Part shown: positions 6,882 to 14,772 of the stretch, piece by piece | How positions within the stretch are numbered: the first letter of the stretch is position 1 | Layout of the letters: every line of letters starts with the position of its first letter | From: an uncultured Clostridia bacterium | GTDB lineage: Bacteria > Bacillota > Clostridia > Oscillospirales > Ruminococcaceae | DNA: 24,869 nt | Reading direction: 5' to 3' | NCBI GenBank assembly: GCA_946183095.1 | Contig: CAMHBE010000001.1 | Location: 1 to 24,869 of the forward strand | Position numbers and translations under genes: made by a program | Notes under the pieces: model-generated | Told to the model about the DNA's origin: nothing | Database searches by the model: none | Seen by the model: only the letters and a program-made list of their open reading frames with translations

Positions 6882-7020
6882 GTATTATTTTTATTTTCTT
6901 TTGTATTTTCGTCATATCAGACAAATTTACCCGCCTGTTTTCGACATATAGGGCATTGTGAAGTTATTGGGGCTAAACAGTGGGAAAACACCGGAGATGA
7001 CGTATCTTCACCATCGTTTA

Positions 7021-7374
7021 TTATTCCAGAAACTCCGAGATGTCCACCTGTTCGCCGTCAGCCCAGAGCTTTTCAAGCCCGTAGAACTCGCGTGTCTCGT
7101 TGAGGAAAACGTGTACCACAACGTCGATGTAGTCTATGGTTATCCAGTTCGTGCCCTGCTGATTTATCGAGCATTTCGGCTCAACTCCCGCCTCGCTCAT
7201 CCTGAACTCCACCTCGTCGGCAAGTGCCTTCACCTGCGTGGAGCTCGTACCTTCGGCGATAACGAAGTAGTTTGCAAGAATAGTGATATCACCGATGCGG
7301 ATAACTTTGATGTTGCCCGCTTTTTTTGAATCCAGCGCCTTTACGGCAGTCTTTACAGCTTCGATATCCGTCAT
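7021..7374 (-). CDS. rsfS: Ribosome silencing factor RsfS
   Basis: RsfS binds protein L14 on the 50S subunit and blocks subunit joining during starvation. The 117-residue protein shows the family core: ALDSKKAGNIKVIRIGD, then LANYFVIAEGTSSTQVKALAD, and the C-terminal WITIDYIDVVVHVFLNETRE block with a downstream aromatic and WADGE segment. The ATG at 7374 is chosen because an AAAGGTG site lies 6 nt upstream; a GTG three codons earlier overlaps that site. The start lies 1 nt after the yqeK stop (TGA-T-ATG), so the two are coupled. It is the last gene of the yhbY-nadD-yqeK-rsfS run. Confidence 0.95.
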   Translation of the reverse strand: MTDIEAVKTAVKALDSKKAGNIKVIRIGDITILANYFVIAEGTSSTQVKALADEVEFRMSEAGVEPKCSINQQGTNWITIDYIDVVVHVFLNETREFYGLEKLWADGEQVDISEFLE

Positions 7375-7375
7375 A

Positions 7376-7951
7376 TCAGTCACCTTTCTTCTTTCGTCTG
7401 TCCATGTAGTAGTTGTAGGCTTCTATCGTCGATACCGGTATCTTCTTTTCATTTTCCGACAGATTCGTTATCGACCATTTCAGTGCGCGGTACATAGCGT
7501 CGTCGAGGTCTTTCATCGCATACGCCCGGTACTTCTCCACGTCGGGGAAGTCACGTTCCGCGGAGACGAGGTCGCCGAGATACACTATCTTTTCAAGTCT
7601 CGTCATTGCCGCGTGTCCGACCGTGTGATAGCGCACGGCATTGCATATATCATCGTCTTCTATGCCCAGTTCCGTGCGTATGTAGTATGCCGCCGCAATG
7701 CCGTGCCATGTGCTCTTTGACGCGAGCTCCGCCGGATCGACGTAATACCCGCTCGACAGCATTTCCCGCTTCTGCACGTCCGCGTCCGCTTCTTTCCGGC
7801 AGTCGTGCAGTATCCCGGCGGTGTATGCCTTCTTCACGTCCTCGCCGTAGATGCCGGCGAGTTTCACGCACATATCCGCGACATTGCAGGAGTGTGTGTA
7901 ACGCTTTCTGCCCATCATCCCGTGTATCAGTTCCTTGTAATCGTCAGCCAC
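7376..7951 (-). CDS. yqeK: Symmetrical Ap4A hydrolase YqeK (HD domain)
   Basis: An HD-superfamily phosphohydrolase that splits diadenosine tetraphosphate into two ADP. The 191-residue form starts at a GTG at 7951 that overlaps the nadD stop region; an earlier frame extension would run inside nadD. The HD metal motif is visible: His20 (YTHSCNVAD), His49-Asp50 (GILHDCRK), then a histidine in the STWHG segment, HTVGH and the YLGDLVS aspartate. A GAGAGGGGG ribosome site lies just upstream of the GTG. The gene stands in the usual place between nadD and rsfS. The start codon is the least certain part. Confidence 0.93.
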   Translation of the reverse strand: MADDYKELIHGMMGRKRYTHSCNVADMCVKLAGIYGEDVKKAYTAGILHDCRKEADADVQKREMLSSGYYVDPAELASKSTWHGIAAAYYIRTELGIEDDDICNAVRYHTVGHAAMTRLEKIVYLGDLVSAERDFPDVEKYRAYAMKDLDDAMYRALKWSITNLSENEKKIPVSTIEAYNYYMDRRKKKGD

Positions 7952-8534
7952 GGTACAGCCCCCTCTCACGGATACAGCGCAGCACAGGCTCCGGCACAAG
8001 TCCGTCGGGAACGCCGCCGTTCTGTAAAAGTTCCCGCACATGGGTCGCCGAAATATCGGGGATATCGAGGTTCAGCACCTTCACCCGTCCTATCTCGTTC
8101 GCGTACTCCTGCATATCGGTGTAGCTCATGCCCGCGCGCGTTACCGCCGTGACGTGGGCTTCTTTGAGTATCGACTCATACTTGTACCACGACTCTATCG
8201 TGAACAGCTGGTCGCCGCCGATAATGAGGTAGAACTCCGTTTTAGGCGGGTATATCTCTTTCAGCGCCCGTATCGTGTTTATGGTGAAACTCCGTCCGCC
8301 AAGCTTCTTTTCGATATCCGATACCGCGAACCCGTCCATGCCCTCAAACGCGAGACGTGCCATTTCAAACCTGTCTGCGAAGGACGAACACTCACCGCTC
8401 TTATGCGGCGGCTGCGCGGCGGGGATGATGAGCACCTCCGTGAGTTTCAGCTCTTTCTTTACCTGTACGGCAAGTTCGATGTGTCCGTTGTGTATGGGGT
8501 CGAACGTACCCCCCAATATACCGATCTTACTCAT
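7944..8534 (-). CDS. nadD: Nicotinate-nucleotide adenylyltransferase
   Basis: NadD joins ATP and nicotinate mononucleotide to make deamido-NAD in NAD biosynthesis. The 196-residue protein has the nucleotidyltransferase signature GGTFDPIHNGH at residues 8-18, the PPHK segment near 42-45, the GGDQL motif, and the C-terminal ISATHVR motif that corresponds to the usual ISSTxxR phosphate-binding loop. The start overlaps the end of yhbY by 8 nt, and its stop overlaps the yqeK start, so all three are translationally linked. Confidence 0.97.
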   Translation of the reverse strand: MSKIGILGGTFDPIHNGHIELAVQVKKELKLTEVLIIPAAQPPHKSGECSSFADRFEMARLAFEGMDGFAVSDIEKKLGGRSFTINTIRALKEIYPPKTEFYLIIGGDQLFTIESWYKYESILKEAHVTAVTRAGMSYTDMQEYANEIGRVKVLNLDIPDISATHVRELLQNGGVPDGLVPEPVLRCIRERGLYRG

Positions 8535-8823
8535 CTGTGAATATTACCCGCTTATCCTTGTCTTTGTTCTGCCTGTAGATCACGAACTTCGTGCCTATGA
8601 CCTGAATTGGCTCGGCGTTCAGCTTCCCGCAGAGTATGCCGCAGACCTCCCGCGGTGTGAGTTCGCAGGTCTCGTGCACCTTGCCCTTTATCATTTCGCG
8701 TGCATTCAGCGCGTCGTCCGCTTCCTTTATCACTTCATCGCCCACGCCGTTCTTCCCCACATAGAGTATAGTCTCATACGAGTTCGCAATGGCGCGGAGC
8801 TTTGCTCTTTCTTTACCTGTCAT
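8527..8823 (-). CDS. yhbY: YhbY family (CRM domain) RNA-binding protein
   Basis: A 98-residue CRS1-YhbY domain protein associated with pre-50S ribosomal particles. The sequence opens with MTGKERAKLRAIANS and has the VGKNGV loop (the GxxG-like RNA-binding turn), then EVIKEADDALNAREMIKGKV and a C-terminal QVIGTKFVIYRQN strand typical of the family. The start at 8823 follows AAGGAG; the in-frame ATG at 8844 is not preceded by one. The last codons overlap the nadD start by 8 nt. It is the first gene of the yhbY-nadD-yqeK-rsfS run and lies 17 nt after the membrane protein gene. Confidence 0.94.
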   Translation of the reverse strand: MTGKERAKLRAIANSYETILYVGKNGVGDEVIKEADDALNAREMIKGKVHETCELTPREVCGILCGKLNAEPIQVIGTKFVIYRQNKDKDKRVIFTDE

Positions 8824-8840
8824 AAAAACTCCTTGATCGC

Positions 8841-9206
8841 TCACAGCTTGATGAACTTGCTGCGGTTGCCGTTCAGTTCGTTGCTTTCGGCAGCCACGGT
8901 GTCGGAAGTTCCGAAAAGTTCGCCGTCATCGGCATCTTCATTGTCTTCATACTCGTCATCATCGTCGTCGAACCAGAAGTTGTCGAAACTGTCATCGAAG
9001 TCATTCCTGTCTTTGCCGGAAGTGCCGCAGCTGCACACCTTACTGCCTTTGGGCGAGATGAATATCCCGATCACCAGACCGCCGAGAGCTGCAGCCAGAA
9101 GACCGAGGGCAAGCACGCCCCTGCTCATGGTTATCTCCGAGCCTGCGGACTTTTTCACTGCTTCGAGCTTCTTTTCCACTATTATCGGTATCAGCTTTCT
9201 TCTCAT
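8841..9206 (-). CDS. Single-pass membrane protein with aspartate-rich tail, unknown function
   Basis: Not recognised. The 121-residue protein has a basic N-terminus (MRRKLIPIIVEKKLEAVKK), one hydrophobic helix with glycines at about residues 28-52 (GVLALGLLAAALGGLVIGIF), then a CSC motif near residues 58-60. An extremely acidic stretch follows (about 66-95, mostly Asp and Glu with a few aromatics), and the C-terminus ends in a short basic SKFIKL. By the positive-inside rule the basic N-terminus is probably cytoplasmic. A strong AGGAGGAAAC ribosome site supports expression. It sits between rdgB and yhbY, probably in the same transcript. Low-complexity tails like this are often lineage-specific. 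Confidence 0.8.
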   Translation of the reverse strand: MRRKLIPIIVEKKLEAVKKSAGSEITMSRGVLALGLLAAALGGLVIGIFISPKGSKVCSCGTSGKDRNDFDDSFDNFWFDDDDDEYEDNEDADDGELFGTSDTVAAESNELNGNRSKFIKL

Positions 9207-9276
9207 TGATGTTTCCTCCTGAATATCGTTATTTTATTAAACATAGTTTACTGTGCGGTCATATATGATGCGCCGC

Positions 9277-9867
9277 TCACCTGTTTTCTTTTGCAAGTAT
9301 CTCCGCGAGCTGGTTTATCGCGGACGCGCGGTGGCTTATCCTGTTTTTCTCCTCGGCGGACAGCATTGCCACGCTCGTATCATCGTCCACCATGAAGATC
9401 GGGTCATAGCCGAAGCCGTTCTCGCCCATAGGTTCGGTGCCTATCCTGCCTTCGAGGGTGCCGCGGACGCTGTATTCCGTATCGTCGTCGAGTATGCAGT
9501 ACAGTGCGCAGACGAAGCGTGCGCCGCGCATACTCTCGTCAACGCCGTCGAGTTCTTCGAGTATCTTGTTTATGCGCTGTTCGTCGGTCGCGCCCTCACC
9601 CGCGTATCTTGCCGAATAAATGCCGGGCGCGCCGTCGAGGAAGTCTATCTCCAGCCCGCTGTCGTCGGCTATCACGGGGCATCTGCATATATCATAGACT
9701 GCTTTTGCCTTTTTATGTGCATTTTCCTCGAAAGTGTCGCCGTCCTCGACGACTTCGATATCAATGCCTTCGTCTTTCAGCGATACGGGTTCATAGCCGA
9801 GCGGCGAGAGTATCTGTTTTATTTCCCGTACCTTACCCTGATTGTTGGTTGCTATCACAAGCTTCAT
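9277..9867 (-). CDS. rdgB: XTP/dITP diphosphatase (non-canonical purine NTP pyrophosphatase)
   Basis: This Ham1/RdgB enzyme hydrolyses dITP, XTP and related deaminated purine nucleotides to monophosphates and so prevents their incorporation into DNA and RNA. The 196-residue protein has the N-terminal substrate loop ATNNQGKVREI, the TFEENAHKKA segment, the catalytic ADDSGLEIDFL block with its aspartates, YSARYAGE, the GFGYDPIF motif and the terminal SHRASAI motif. All parts expected of the family are there. It lies 15 nt after ftsY and has an AGAGGAT ribosome site. Confidence 0.97.
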   Translation of the reverse strand: MKLVIATNNQGKVREIKQILSPLGYEPVSLKDEGIDIEVVEDGDTFEENAHKKAKAVYDICRCPVIADDSGLEIDFLDGAPGIYSARYAGEGATDEQRINKILEELDGVDESMRGARFVCALYCILDDDTEYSVRGTLEGRIGTEPMGENGFGYDPIFMVDDDTSVAMLSAEEKNRISHRASAINQLAEILAKENR

Positions 9868-9882
9868 TTTCTTTGTATCCTC

Positions 9883-10941
9883 TTACCTCTTGTTGTCTTT
9901 GCTGTTTTTGTTGTTTTTACTGTCAAACACCGCGACATCGTTGAAGTTGTCGGGGTCGTAAACGTCCTCATCATCGTATTCTATTATCCCGAAGTCCGGA
10001 GCATCGTCTTTGTCTTCGGAATGTCCGCCGATATCATCCGCGAAGAGTATCTCCGCGTAATCCTCCGGGATGAACGGCTGGAGGTCGTCGATCTTCTCGC
10101 CGACGCCGACGAGCTTTACGGGAATACCGAGTTCATCGTTTATCGGCAGGATTATGCCGCCTTTTGCGGTACCGTCCAGCTTTGTGAGCACGATACCCGT
10201 GATATCGCAGACTTCCTTGAAGAGCTTAGCCTGATTGACGGCATTCTGACCGGTGGTGGCATCGAGCACGAGCAGAGTTTCGAGCGAACATCCGGGGAGC
10301 TGCCTGTCAACGATACCGGCGATCTTCCGCAGTTCGTCCATGAGATTTTTCTTGTTGTGCAGTCTGCCAGCCGTGTCGATGATGATAACATCGGCGTTCC
10401 GCGCTTTTGCGGCATCGCAGGCATCGTACACTACCGCTGCGGGATCGCTGCCCTCCGCGTGTTTTACTATCTCGACACCTGCGCGGTCGGTCCAGACGTT
10501 GAGCTGATCTATCGCTGCCGCGCGGAATGTATCGGCTGCGGCGACGATAACTTTTTTGCCGTCACGTTTAAGGTTAGCGGCGAGCTTTCCTATGGTGGTG
10601 GTCTTGCCGGCACCGTTCACACCGATAACGAGGACGGCGGAAGGCTTCGTGTCGAGCCGCAGGGCATTGTCGCCGCGCAGCATATCCGCAACGATGCTTT
10701 TCAGCATCCCCTTTACCGCGCCTGTTTCGACCGTACCTGTGCGTTTGACTTCTGCGCGCAGTCTGTCGCATATATTCTCCGATGTGACCGTTCCGATATC
10801 GGAGAGTATCAGTGTTTCTTCCAGCTCGTCAAAAAAGTCCTCATCTATCCTGGTGAATGAGTTCACAAGCGTGTTGACTTTCGAGACAAAGCTGTCCTTG
10901 GTCTTTTGCAGACCCGCTTTAAGTTTGCTGAAAAAACCCAT
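9883..10941 (-). CDS. ftsY: Signal recognition particle receptor FtsY
   Basis: FtsY is the SRP-receptor GTPase that delivers ribosome-nascent chain complexes to the membrane translocon. The NG domain is clear: the helical N region (about residues 1-95), the P-loop GVNGAGKTT at 107-115, DTFRAAA, DTAGR at 189-193, and TKLDGTAKGG at 253-262, ending at VGVGEKIDDLQPF and FADD near residue 302. The protein has 352 residues. The acidic A domain usually placed at the N-terminus is almost absent (only a short amphipathic MGFFSKLKAGLQK). Instead there is an acidic 50-residue C-terminal tail (303-352) rich in Asp, Asn and Lys. The gene follows the smc region across a 261-nt gap, and an AAAGGATAA site precedes the start. 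Confidence 0.97.
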   Translation of the reverse strand: MGFFSKLKAGLQKTKDSFVSKVNTLVNSFTRIDEDFFDELEETLILSDIGTVTSENICDRLRAEVKRTGTVETGAVKGMLKSIVADMLRGDNALRLDTKPSAVLVIGVNGAGKTTTIGKLAANLKRDGKKVIVAAADTFRAAAIDQLNVWTDRAGVEIVKHAEGSDPAAVVYDACDAAKARNADVIIIDTAGRLHNKKNLMDELRKIAGIVDRQLPGCSLETLLVLDATTGQNAVNQAKLFKEVCDITGIVLTKLDGTAKGGIILPINDELGIPVKLVGVGEKIDDLQPFIPEDYAEILFADDIGGHSEDKDDAPDFGIIEYDDEDVYDPDNFNDVAVFDSKNNKNSKDNKR

Positions 10942-11056
10942 AAATTATCCTTTCCAAAGGCAGTGCAGACGCTGCACCCTGATAATGGATATCAGGCATC
11001 CTTTCTGTTATCATCTGTGACTTACAATAGGAGCAGTGGCTGTAAATATTTTGTTA
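10942..11056. other. Upstream region of ftsY
   Basis: This short AT-moderate region holds a perfect 7-bp hairpin (CCTGATA with TATCAGG around 10978-10996) and a GTGCAG/CTGCAC palindrome at 10963-10977. No convincing promoter pair could be assigned; the ftsY promoter may lie here or expression may come from read-through. Confidence 0.4.
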
Positions 11057-11199
11057 CGCTTTCGCTTCCTTTGGCGTCCAAAGGAAGCGGGTCGGGAGTT
11101 TGAGGGGAGGGCAGCGCCCTGCCCTCATGCGCGTATGCGCGGTCTCATGCGCGTATGCGCGGTCTCGTGCGCGTATGCGCGGTCTCAAGCGCAGCGACC
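11057..11199 (+). repeat. Structured intergenic repeat, family 2, copy 1
   Basis: A non-coding repeat related in inverted orientation to 17454-17557. It opens with CGCTTTCG and a perfect 12-bp hairpin (11063-11074 with 11078-11089, loop CGT). Next comes a GGGAGTTTGAGGGG segment with a second stem of 11 positions (loop AGC, one mismatch). Three units of a 20-bp tandem repeat follow, then AAGCGCAGCGACC. It begins 3 nt beyond the smc stop codon on that gene's downstream side. Confidence 0.8.
11126..11185 (+). repeat. 20-bp tandem repeat, three units
   Basis: Units at 11126-11145, 11146-11165 and 11166-11185 read CATGCGCGTATGCGCGGTCT, the third with one A-to-G change. The related element at 17454-17557 has a single version of this unit, so copy 1 has expanded. 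Each unit contains GCGC-GTAT-GCGC, able to form a small hairpin. Confidence 0.9.
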
Positions 11200-11202
11200 G
11201 GG

Positions 11203-14200
11203 TCAGTCGAGCTCCAGCTCCATATCGTCTATCAGTTCCTGATGAATGAGGCGGGATACGCCTTTTTCCTGCATGAAAACGCCGTAGAGCACATCGCAGC
11301 CCTCGATGGTACCGCGCCTGTGGGTGATTATCATGAGCTGTGTGTTGTTGCAGAAGCGTTTCAGGTAGGTCACATACTTCACTACATTTATCTCGTCGAG
11401 AGCGGCATCTACCTCGTCGAGCATACAGAACGGAGTGGGACGGTGCTGGAGAATTGCGAAATATATCGTGATAGCCACCATAGTCTGTTCGCCGCCGGAG
11501 AGCGATATCAGATTCTTTATGAGCTTTCCGGGCGGTGCAGCGAATATCTCTATGCCGCTTTCGAGAACGTTCTCGGGGTCGATGAGTTCGAGATGTGCTT
11601 CGCCGCCTCCGAATACCTCTCTGAATATGGCGCTGAACTTCTCGTTTATGTCGTTGAAGCTGGAGAGAAACCGCGCCTTTATCTCGGTGGTGAGTGTGTT
11701 TATCAGCTTTTCCAGTTCATCCTTCGACTTCTCCACATCCCGCAGCTGTGACGAAAGTGCGTCATACTGCGCTTTCACCTCGTCATATTCCTCGATAGCC
11801 TTGTAGTTTACCGTGCCCAGTGCGCTAAGCTGTGCGCCCAGCGAACGAAGTTCCTGCCGCGCGGCGTTGAGGTCGGCAAGCGGTTCCGCCTGCTCCCTCG
11901 CTTCGCTCACCGTCATGTCGTACTTCTCCCACAAAGAGGCTATCAGCTTATCCTTCTCCTTGTCAACGGCATTGCGTCGTTCTTCCGCTGCCGCAAGCGC
12001 GTTGGAGAATTTCAGCTTGTCCTCGTTCTTCTCGCGTATCTCCTTGTTTATCTCGCTTATGCGCTTTTCGCAGCCGTTTTCCTTTGCGATCAGTTCGTTT
12101 ATCGCGTTTCCCGTATCTCCGAAGCGTTTGTTCGCTTCCTCGATATCCGCTTTCTTCGCTTCGATGTCGCGCTTGTATTCCTCGGTGGATACGTTCACTT
12201 CCGCTATCTCCGCGTCGAAACGCTCACCGCTGCCGGCTGCGGCTTCTTTAGCGCGCTGCACCTCGGCTTTCTGCGCCGCTAAGTTCTCGATATCCTTCTC
12301 GGCGGTAAGCCGCTCCATGTTCAGCGCGGATATCTTCTCGGATATCTCCGCGCGTTCGGAATCCGCTTTATCGCGCTTCTCACCGGCAGTTTTCAGCTTT
12401 TCCTCGCTTGCGCTTATCTTTCCGGAAAGCTCCGCGATGCTGTCATTCGCCGTCGCTATGATGCCGTCCTGCTCTGCTATCTGCTTCCTGCCGCGTGTGA
12501 TGATGAGCTCGGCATTGTCCTGCTGTTCCTCCGACTGCCGTATCAGGTCTTTCACGCCGCCGATCTCCGCGTTCAGGCGAACTTCCTCCTGTTTGAGCGC
12601 GGTAAGGCGTTCGTTGAAACCCTCTATCTCTATCGTCATCTTGTTGACTTCCGCAAGCAGTTCGTTGTATGCCCCCTGCGAGGTCTTTATCTTCTCGGAA
12701 AGCCTTTCGACTTCCGCGGTAAGCGTATCTATCTCCTGCTTACGGGAGATGATGCCCGACGTTTTCGCGTTTATCGAACCGCCGGTGAGGGAACCGCCCG
12801 CGTTGACGATCTGACCGTCCAGCGATACGATGCGGAACTTATAACCGTACTTCTTCGCGATACGGTTCGCGGAGTTCAGGTCGTCCGCTATCGCTGTCCT
12901 GCCCAGCAGCGAACGGATTATCTCGCGGTACTTCTCGTCACAGCCGATGATCTCCGATGCGATGCCCTCGAAGCCGTCCTCGCTGTCGAGGCCGTTTTGT
13001 GTGAGGATATTGCCGCGTATCGTGTTTATCGGGTAGAACGTCGCACGCCCCGCCTTCGTCTCGCGCAGGAAGTTTATGCAGCGCTTTGCCGTCTCGTCGC
13101 TGTCAACAACGATGTTCTGCATTGCGTTGCCCAGCGCTATCTCGACTGCCGTGGCGTATTTCTTGTCCACCGACATCAGTTCCGCGACCGTGCCGTGTAT
13201 GCCGCCGAGACGCCCCTGACGCTTTGCGTTCATCACTGCCTTTACGCTCTCGAAGTAGCCCATCATGTTCTTCTCGACATCGGAGAGGGCTTCGAGACGC
13301 TGACGGCTGCTGTCGAAGGAACGTCGGAGCTGCTCATATACCGTGCGGCTCTCGTTGAGCTTGCCGTTCTTGTTTTCGTAAAGCTTCGTATAACCGCCGA
13401 GTTTGTTTTCAAGCTCTGATTTTTCTTCCAGCAGATCGTCGAGTTCCAGGCTTAGCATCTTTCGTCTTTCGCGGTACCCGGCAGCCGCTTTCTCGCGGTC
13501 TTCTGTCATATCGGTGTCTGCCTGCAGACGCTCGGTGAGTTCCTGCTTTGTCTTTTCGGCTTGCTGCAATGTCAGCTTCGCTTCGGTGAGCTTCGTGTAC
13601 ATAAGTCCGATCTCGCCGTCGAGAGCCTTGTACTCGTCGTCAAGTTCCTTGTCGCCGGCAGCCGCGTTTTCGAGCCTGTCTTTCAGTCCGGTTATCTCAG
13701 CCGCTATGCGTTCGCATTCCGCACGCTTCTCCTCCGACTGCTTCTGCAAGCCGTTTATGCGTTCGGTGAATTCATCGGCGTTCCTGCTGCTTTCCTGTTT
13801 CTGCCGCTCGATATCTTTTATGCGTTCGGCGTTGTGCTTTATCTCGTTTTCGAGGACGGCTATCTGTGTGTTTATCTGCGCTATCTCGTCCCTTGCGGAT
13901 TCCGAAGTCCTGCGCAGGTCATCGAGCTGTGCGGCGTACTGCGACTTTTTTGTTGCAAGGGCGTCGCTCTCGTCCTCCAGCTCTTTTATCTCACGGTCGA
14001 AGTGGTCGCACTCGCCCTGATTTTTCAGCACGGCATTCTCGATATCCGTCATGTTCTTGTCGATGTTTTCGAGTTCGGCAGCCGTGACCGATATCTCCAC
14101 CTGCTTCTTTCGGGTGTCCAGTTCGATAGCCTTTGCGGCTTTCTCCGACTGTTTTTTCAGAACGGGGACACGTTCCGCGAGTGCATCCTCCGATGTTTTC

Positions 14201-14772
14201 AGTATATCGTAGTTCTTCTCCGCGCGTTCGAGTTCGCGTTCGGCATCCGCTTTCTGGTGCAGGAACTTCGACACTCCCGCAGCTTCCTCGAATATCTCGC
14301 GGCGCTGTGAACCTTTCGCGTTTACTATCTCCGCGACGCGTCCCTGACCGATGATCGAGTAGCCCTCGCGTCCGAGACCCGTGCCCATGAGCAGTTCCTG
14401 TATATCCTTCAGGCGGCTTTTCTCGCCGTTTATGAGGTATTCGCTCTCGCCTGTGCGGTAGAGCTTTCTTGCGATGACCACCTCGTCGCTGTCAACGCCG
14501 AGCTTTCGGTCGGTATTGTCGATCGTGAGCGCGACTTTTGCGAACCCCATCTGCTTGCGGGTAACAGTGCCGTGGAAGATGACATCCTCCATTTTATCGC
14601 CGCGCAGTGTCTTTGCGCCCTGTTCGCCCATTACCCAGCGCAGGGCATCACTTATATTGCTCTTGCCGTTGCCGTTGCTGCCGACCACGGCGGTCATTTT
14701 CGTGTCGAAATCCAGTATCGTCTTGTCCGCGAAGGACTTGAACCCGTGGATCTCAAGAGTTTTGAAGTGCAT
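11203..14772 (-). CDS. smc: Chromosome segregation protein SMC
   Basis: SMC is the ATPase of the condensin-like complex that organises and segregates the chromosome, acting with ScpA and ScpB (not in this window). The 1189-residue protein has the N-terminal head starting MHFKTLEIHGFKSFADKT with Walker A GSNGNGKS at 31-38, and about 300 residues of coiled coil. A hinge lies around 500-670 (segments GRLGGIHGTVAELM and GSLTGGSI), followed by a return coiled coil. The C-terminal head carries LSGGEQ at 1091-1096 and Walker B FCMLDEVDAALDE near 1115-1127. The signature continues TMVAITIYFAIL rather than the Bacillus-like RALTAIALLF; this variant is seen in Clostridia. The start overlaps the radical SAM gene by 20 nt and has no strong ribosome site of its own, so coupled translation is likely. 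Confidence 0.98.
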   Translation of the reverse strand: MHFKTLEIHGFKSFADKTILDFDTKMTAVVGSNGNGKSNISDALRWVMGEQGAKTLRGDKMEDVIFHGTVTRKQMGFAKVALTIDNTDRKLGVDSDEVVIARKLYRTGESEYLINGEKSRLKDIQELLMGTGLGREGYSIIGQGRVAEIVNAKGSQRREIFEEAAGVSKFLHQKADAERELERAEKNYDILKTSEDALAERVPVLKKQSEKAAKAIELDTRKKQVEISVTAAELENIDKNMTDIENAVLKNQGECDHFDREIKELEDESDALATKKSQYAAQLDDLRRTSESARDEIAQINTQIAVLENEIKHNAERIKDIERQKQESSRNADEFTERINGLQKQSEEKRAECERIAAEITGLKDRLENAAAGDKELDDEYKALDGEIGLMYTKLTEAKLTLQQAEKTKQELTERLQADTDMTEDREKAAAGYRERRKMLSLELDDLLEEKSELENKLGGYTKLYENKNGKLNESRTVYEQLRRSFDSSRQRLEALSDVEKNMMGYFESVKAVMNAKRQGRLGGIHGTVAELMSVDKKYATAVEIALGNAMQNIVVDSDETAKRCINFLRETKAGRATFYPINTIRGNILTQNGLDSEDGFEGIASEIIGCDEKYREIIRSLLGRTAIADDLNSANRIAKKYGYKFRIVSLDGQIVNAGGSLTGGSINAKTSGIISRKQEIDTLTAEVERLSEKIKTSQGAYNELLAEVNKMTIEIEGFNERLTALKQEEVRLNAEIGGVKDLIRQSEEQQDNAELIITRGRKQIAEQDGIIATANDSIAELSGKISASEEKLKTAGEKRDKADSERAEISEKISALNMERLTAEKDIENLAAQKAEVQRAKEAAAGSGERFDAEIAEVNVSTEEYKRDIEAKKADIEEANKRFGDTGNAINELIAKENGCEKRISEINKEIREKNEDKLKFSNALAAAEERRNAVDKEKDKLIASLWEKYDMTVSEAREQAEPLADLNAARQELRSLGAQLSALGTVNYKAIEEYDEVKAQYDALSSQLRDVEKSKDELEKLINTLTTEIKARFLSSFNDINEKFSAIFREVFGGGEAHLELIDPENVLESGIEIFAAPPGKLIKNLISLSGGEQTMVAITIYFAILQHRPTPFCMLDEVDAALDEINVVKYVTYLKRFCNNTQLMIITHRRGTIEGCDVLYGVFMQEKGVSRLIHQELIDDMELELD

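Noticed and set aside
6882..7020. Terminator or small RNA after rsfS
   Set aside because: AT-rich sequence with no stable stem plus T run that I could find, and no promoter on the plus strand.
9253..10860. Long plus-strand open frame (535 codons) opposite rdgB and ftsY
   Set aside because: It is antisense to two certain genes and has no recognisable domain; long shadow frames are common here because of codon bias.
11126..11185. CRISPR-like array
   Set aside because: The three 20-bp units are directly adjacent with no spacers, and there are no cas genes.
11036..11242. Plus-strand frame over the smc 3' region (peptides rich in HARMRG/RVCA)
   Set aside because: It is an open frame through the 20-bp tandem repeat and the end of smc; no ribosome site and no family.
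11813..12814. Serine-rich plus-strand frame opposite smc
   Set aside because: Antisense of the coiled coil; the serine and alanine richness is the complement of Glu, Ala and Arg codons.
11203..14772. Non-standard SMC or MksB/RecN-type protein because of GSNGNGKS and LSGGEQTMVAI
   Set aside because: Length, hinge, head motifs and gene order are those of true SMC; this signature variant is known in Clostridia.
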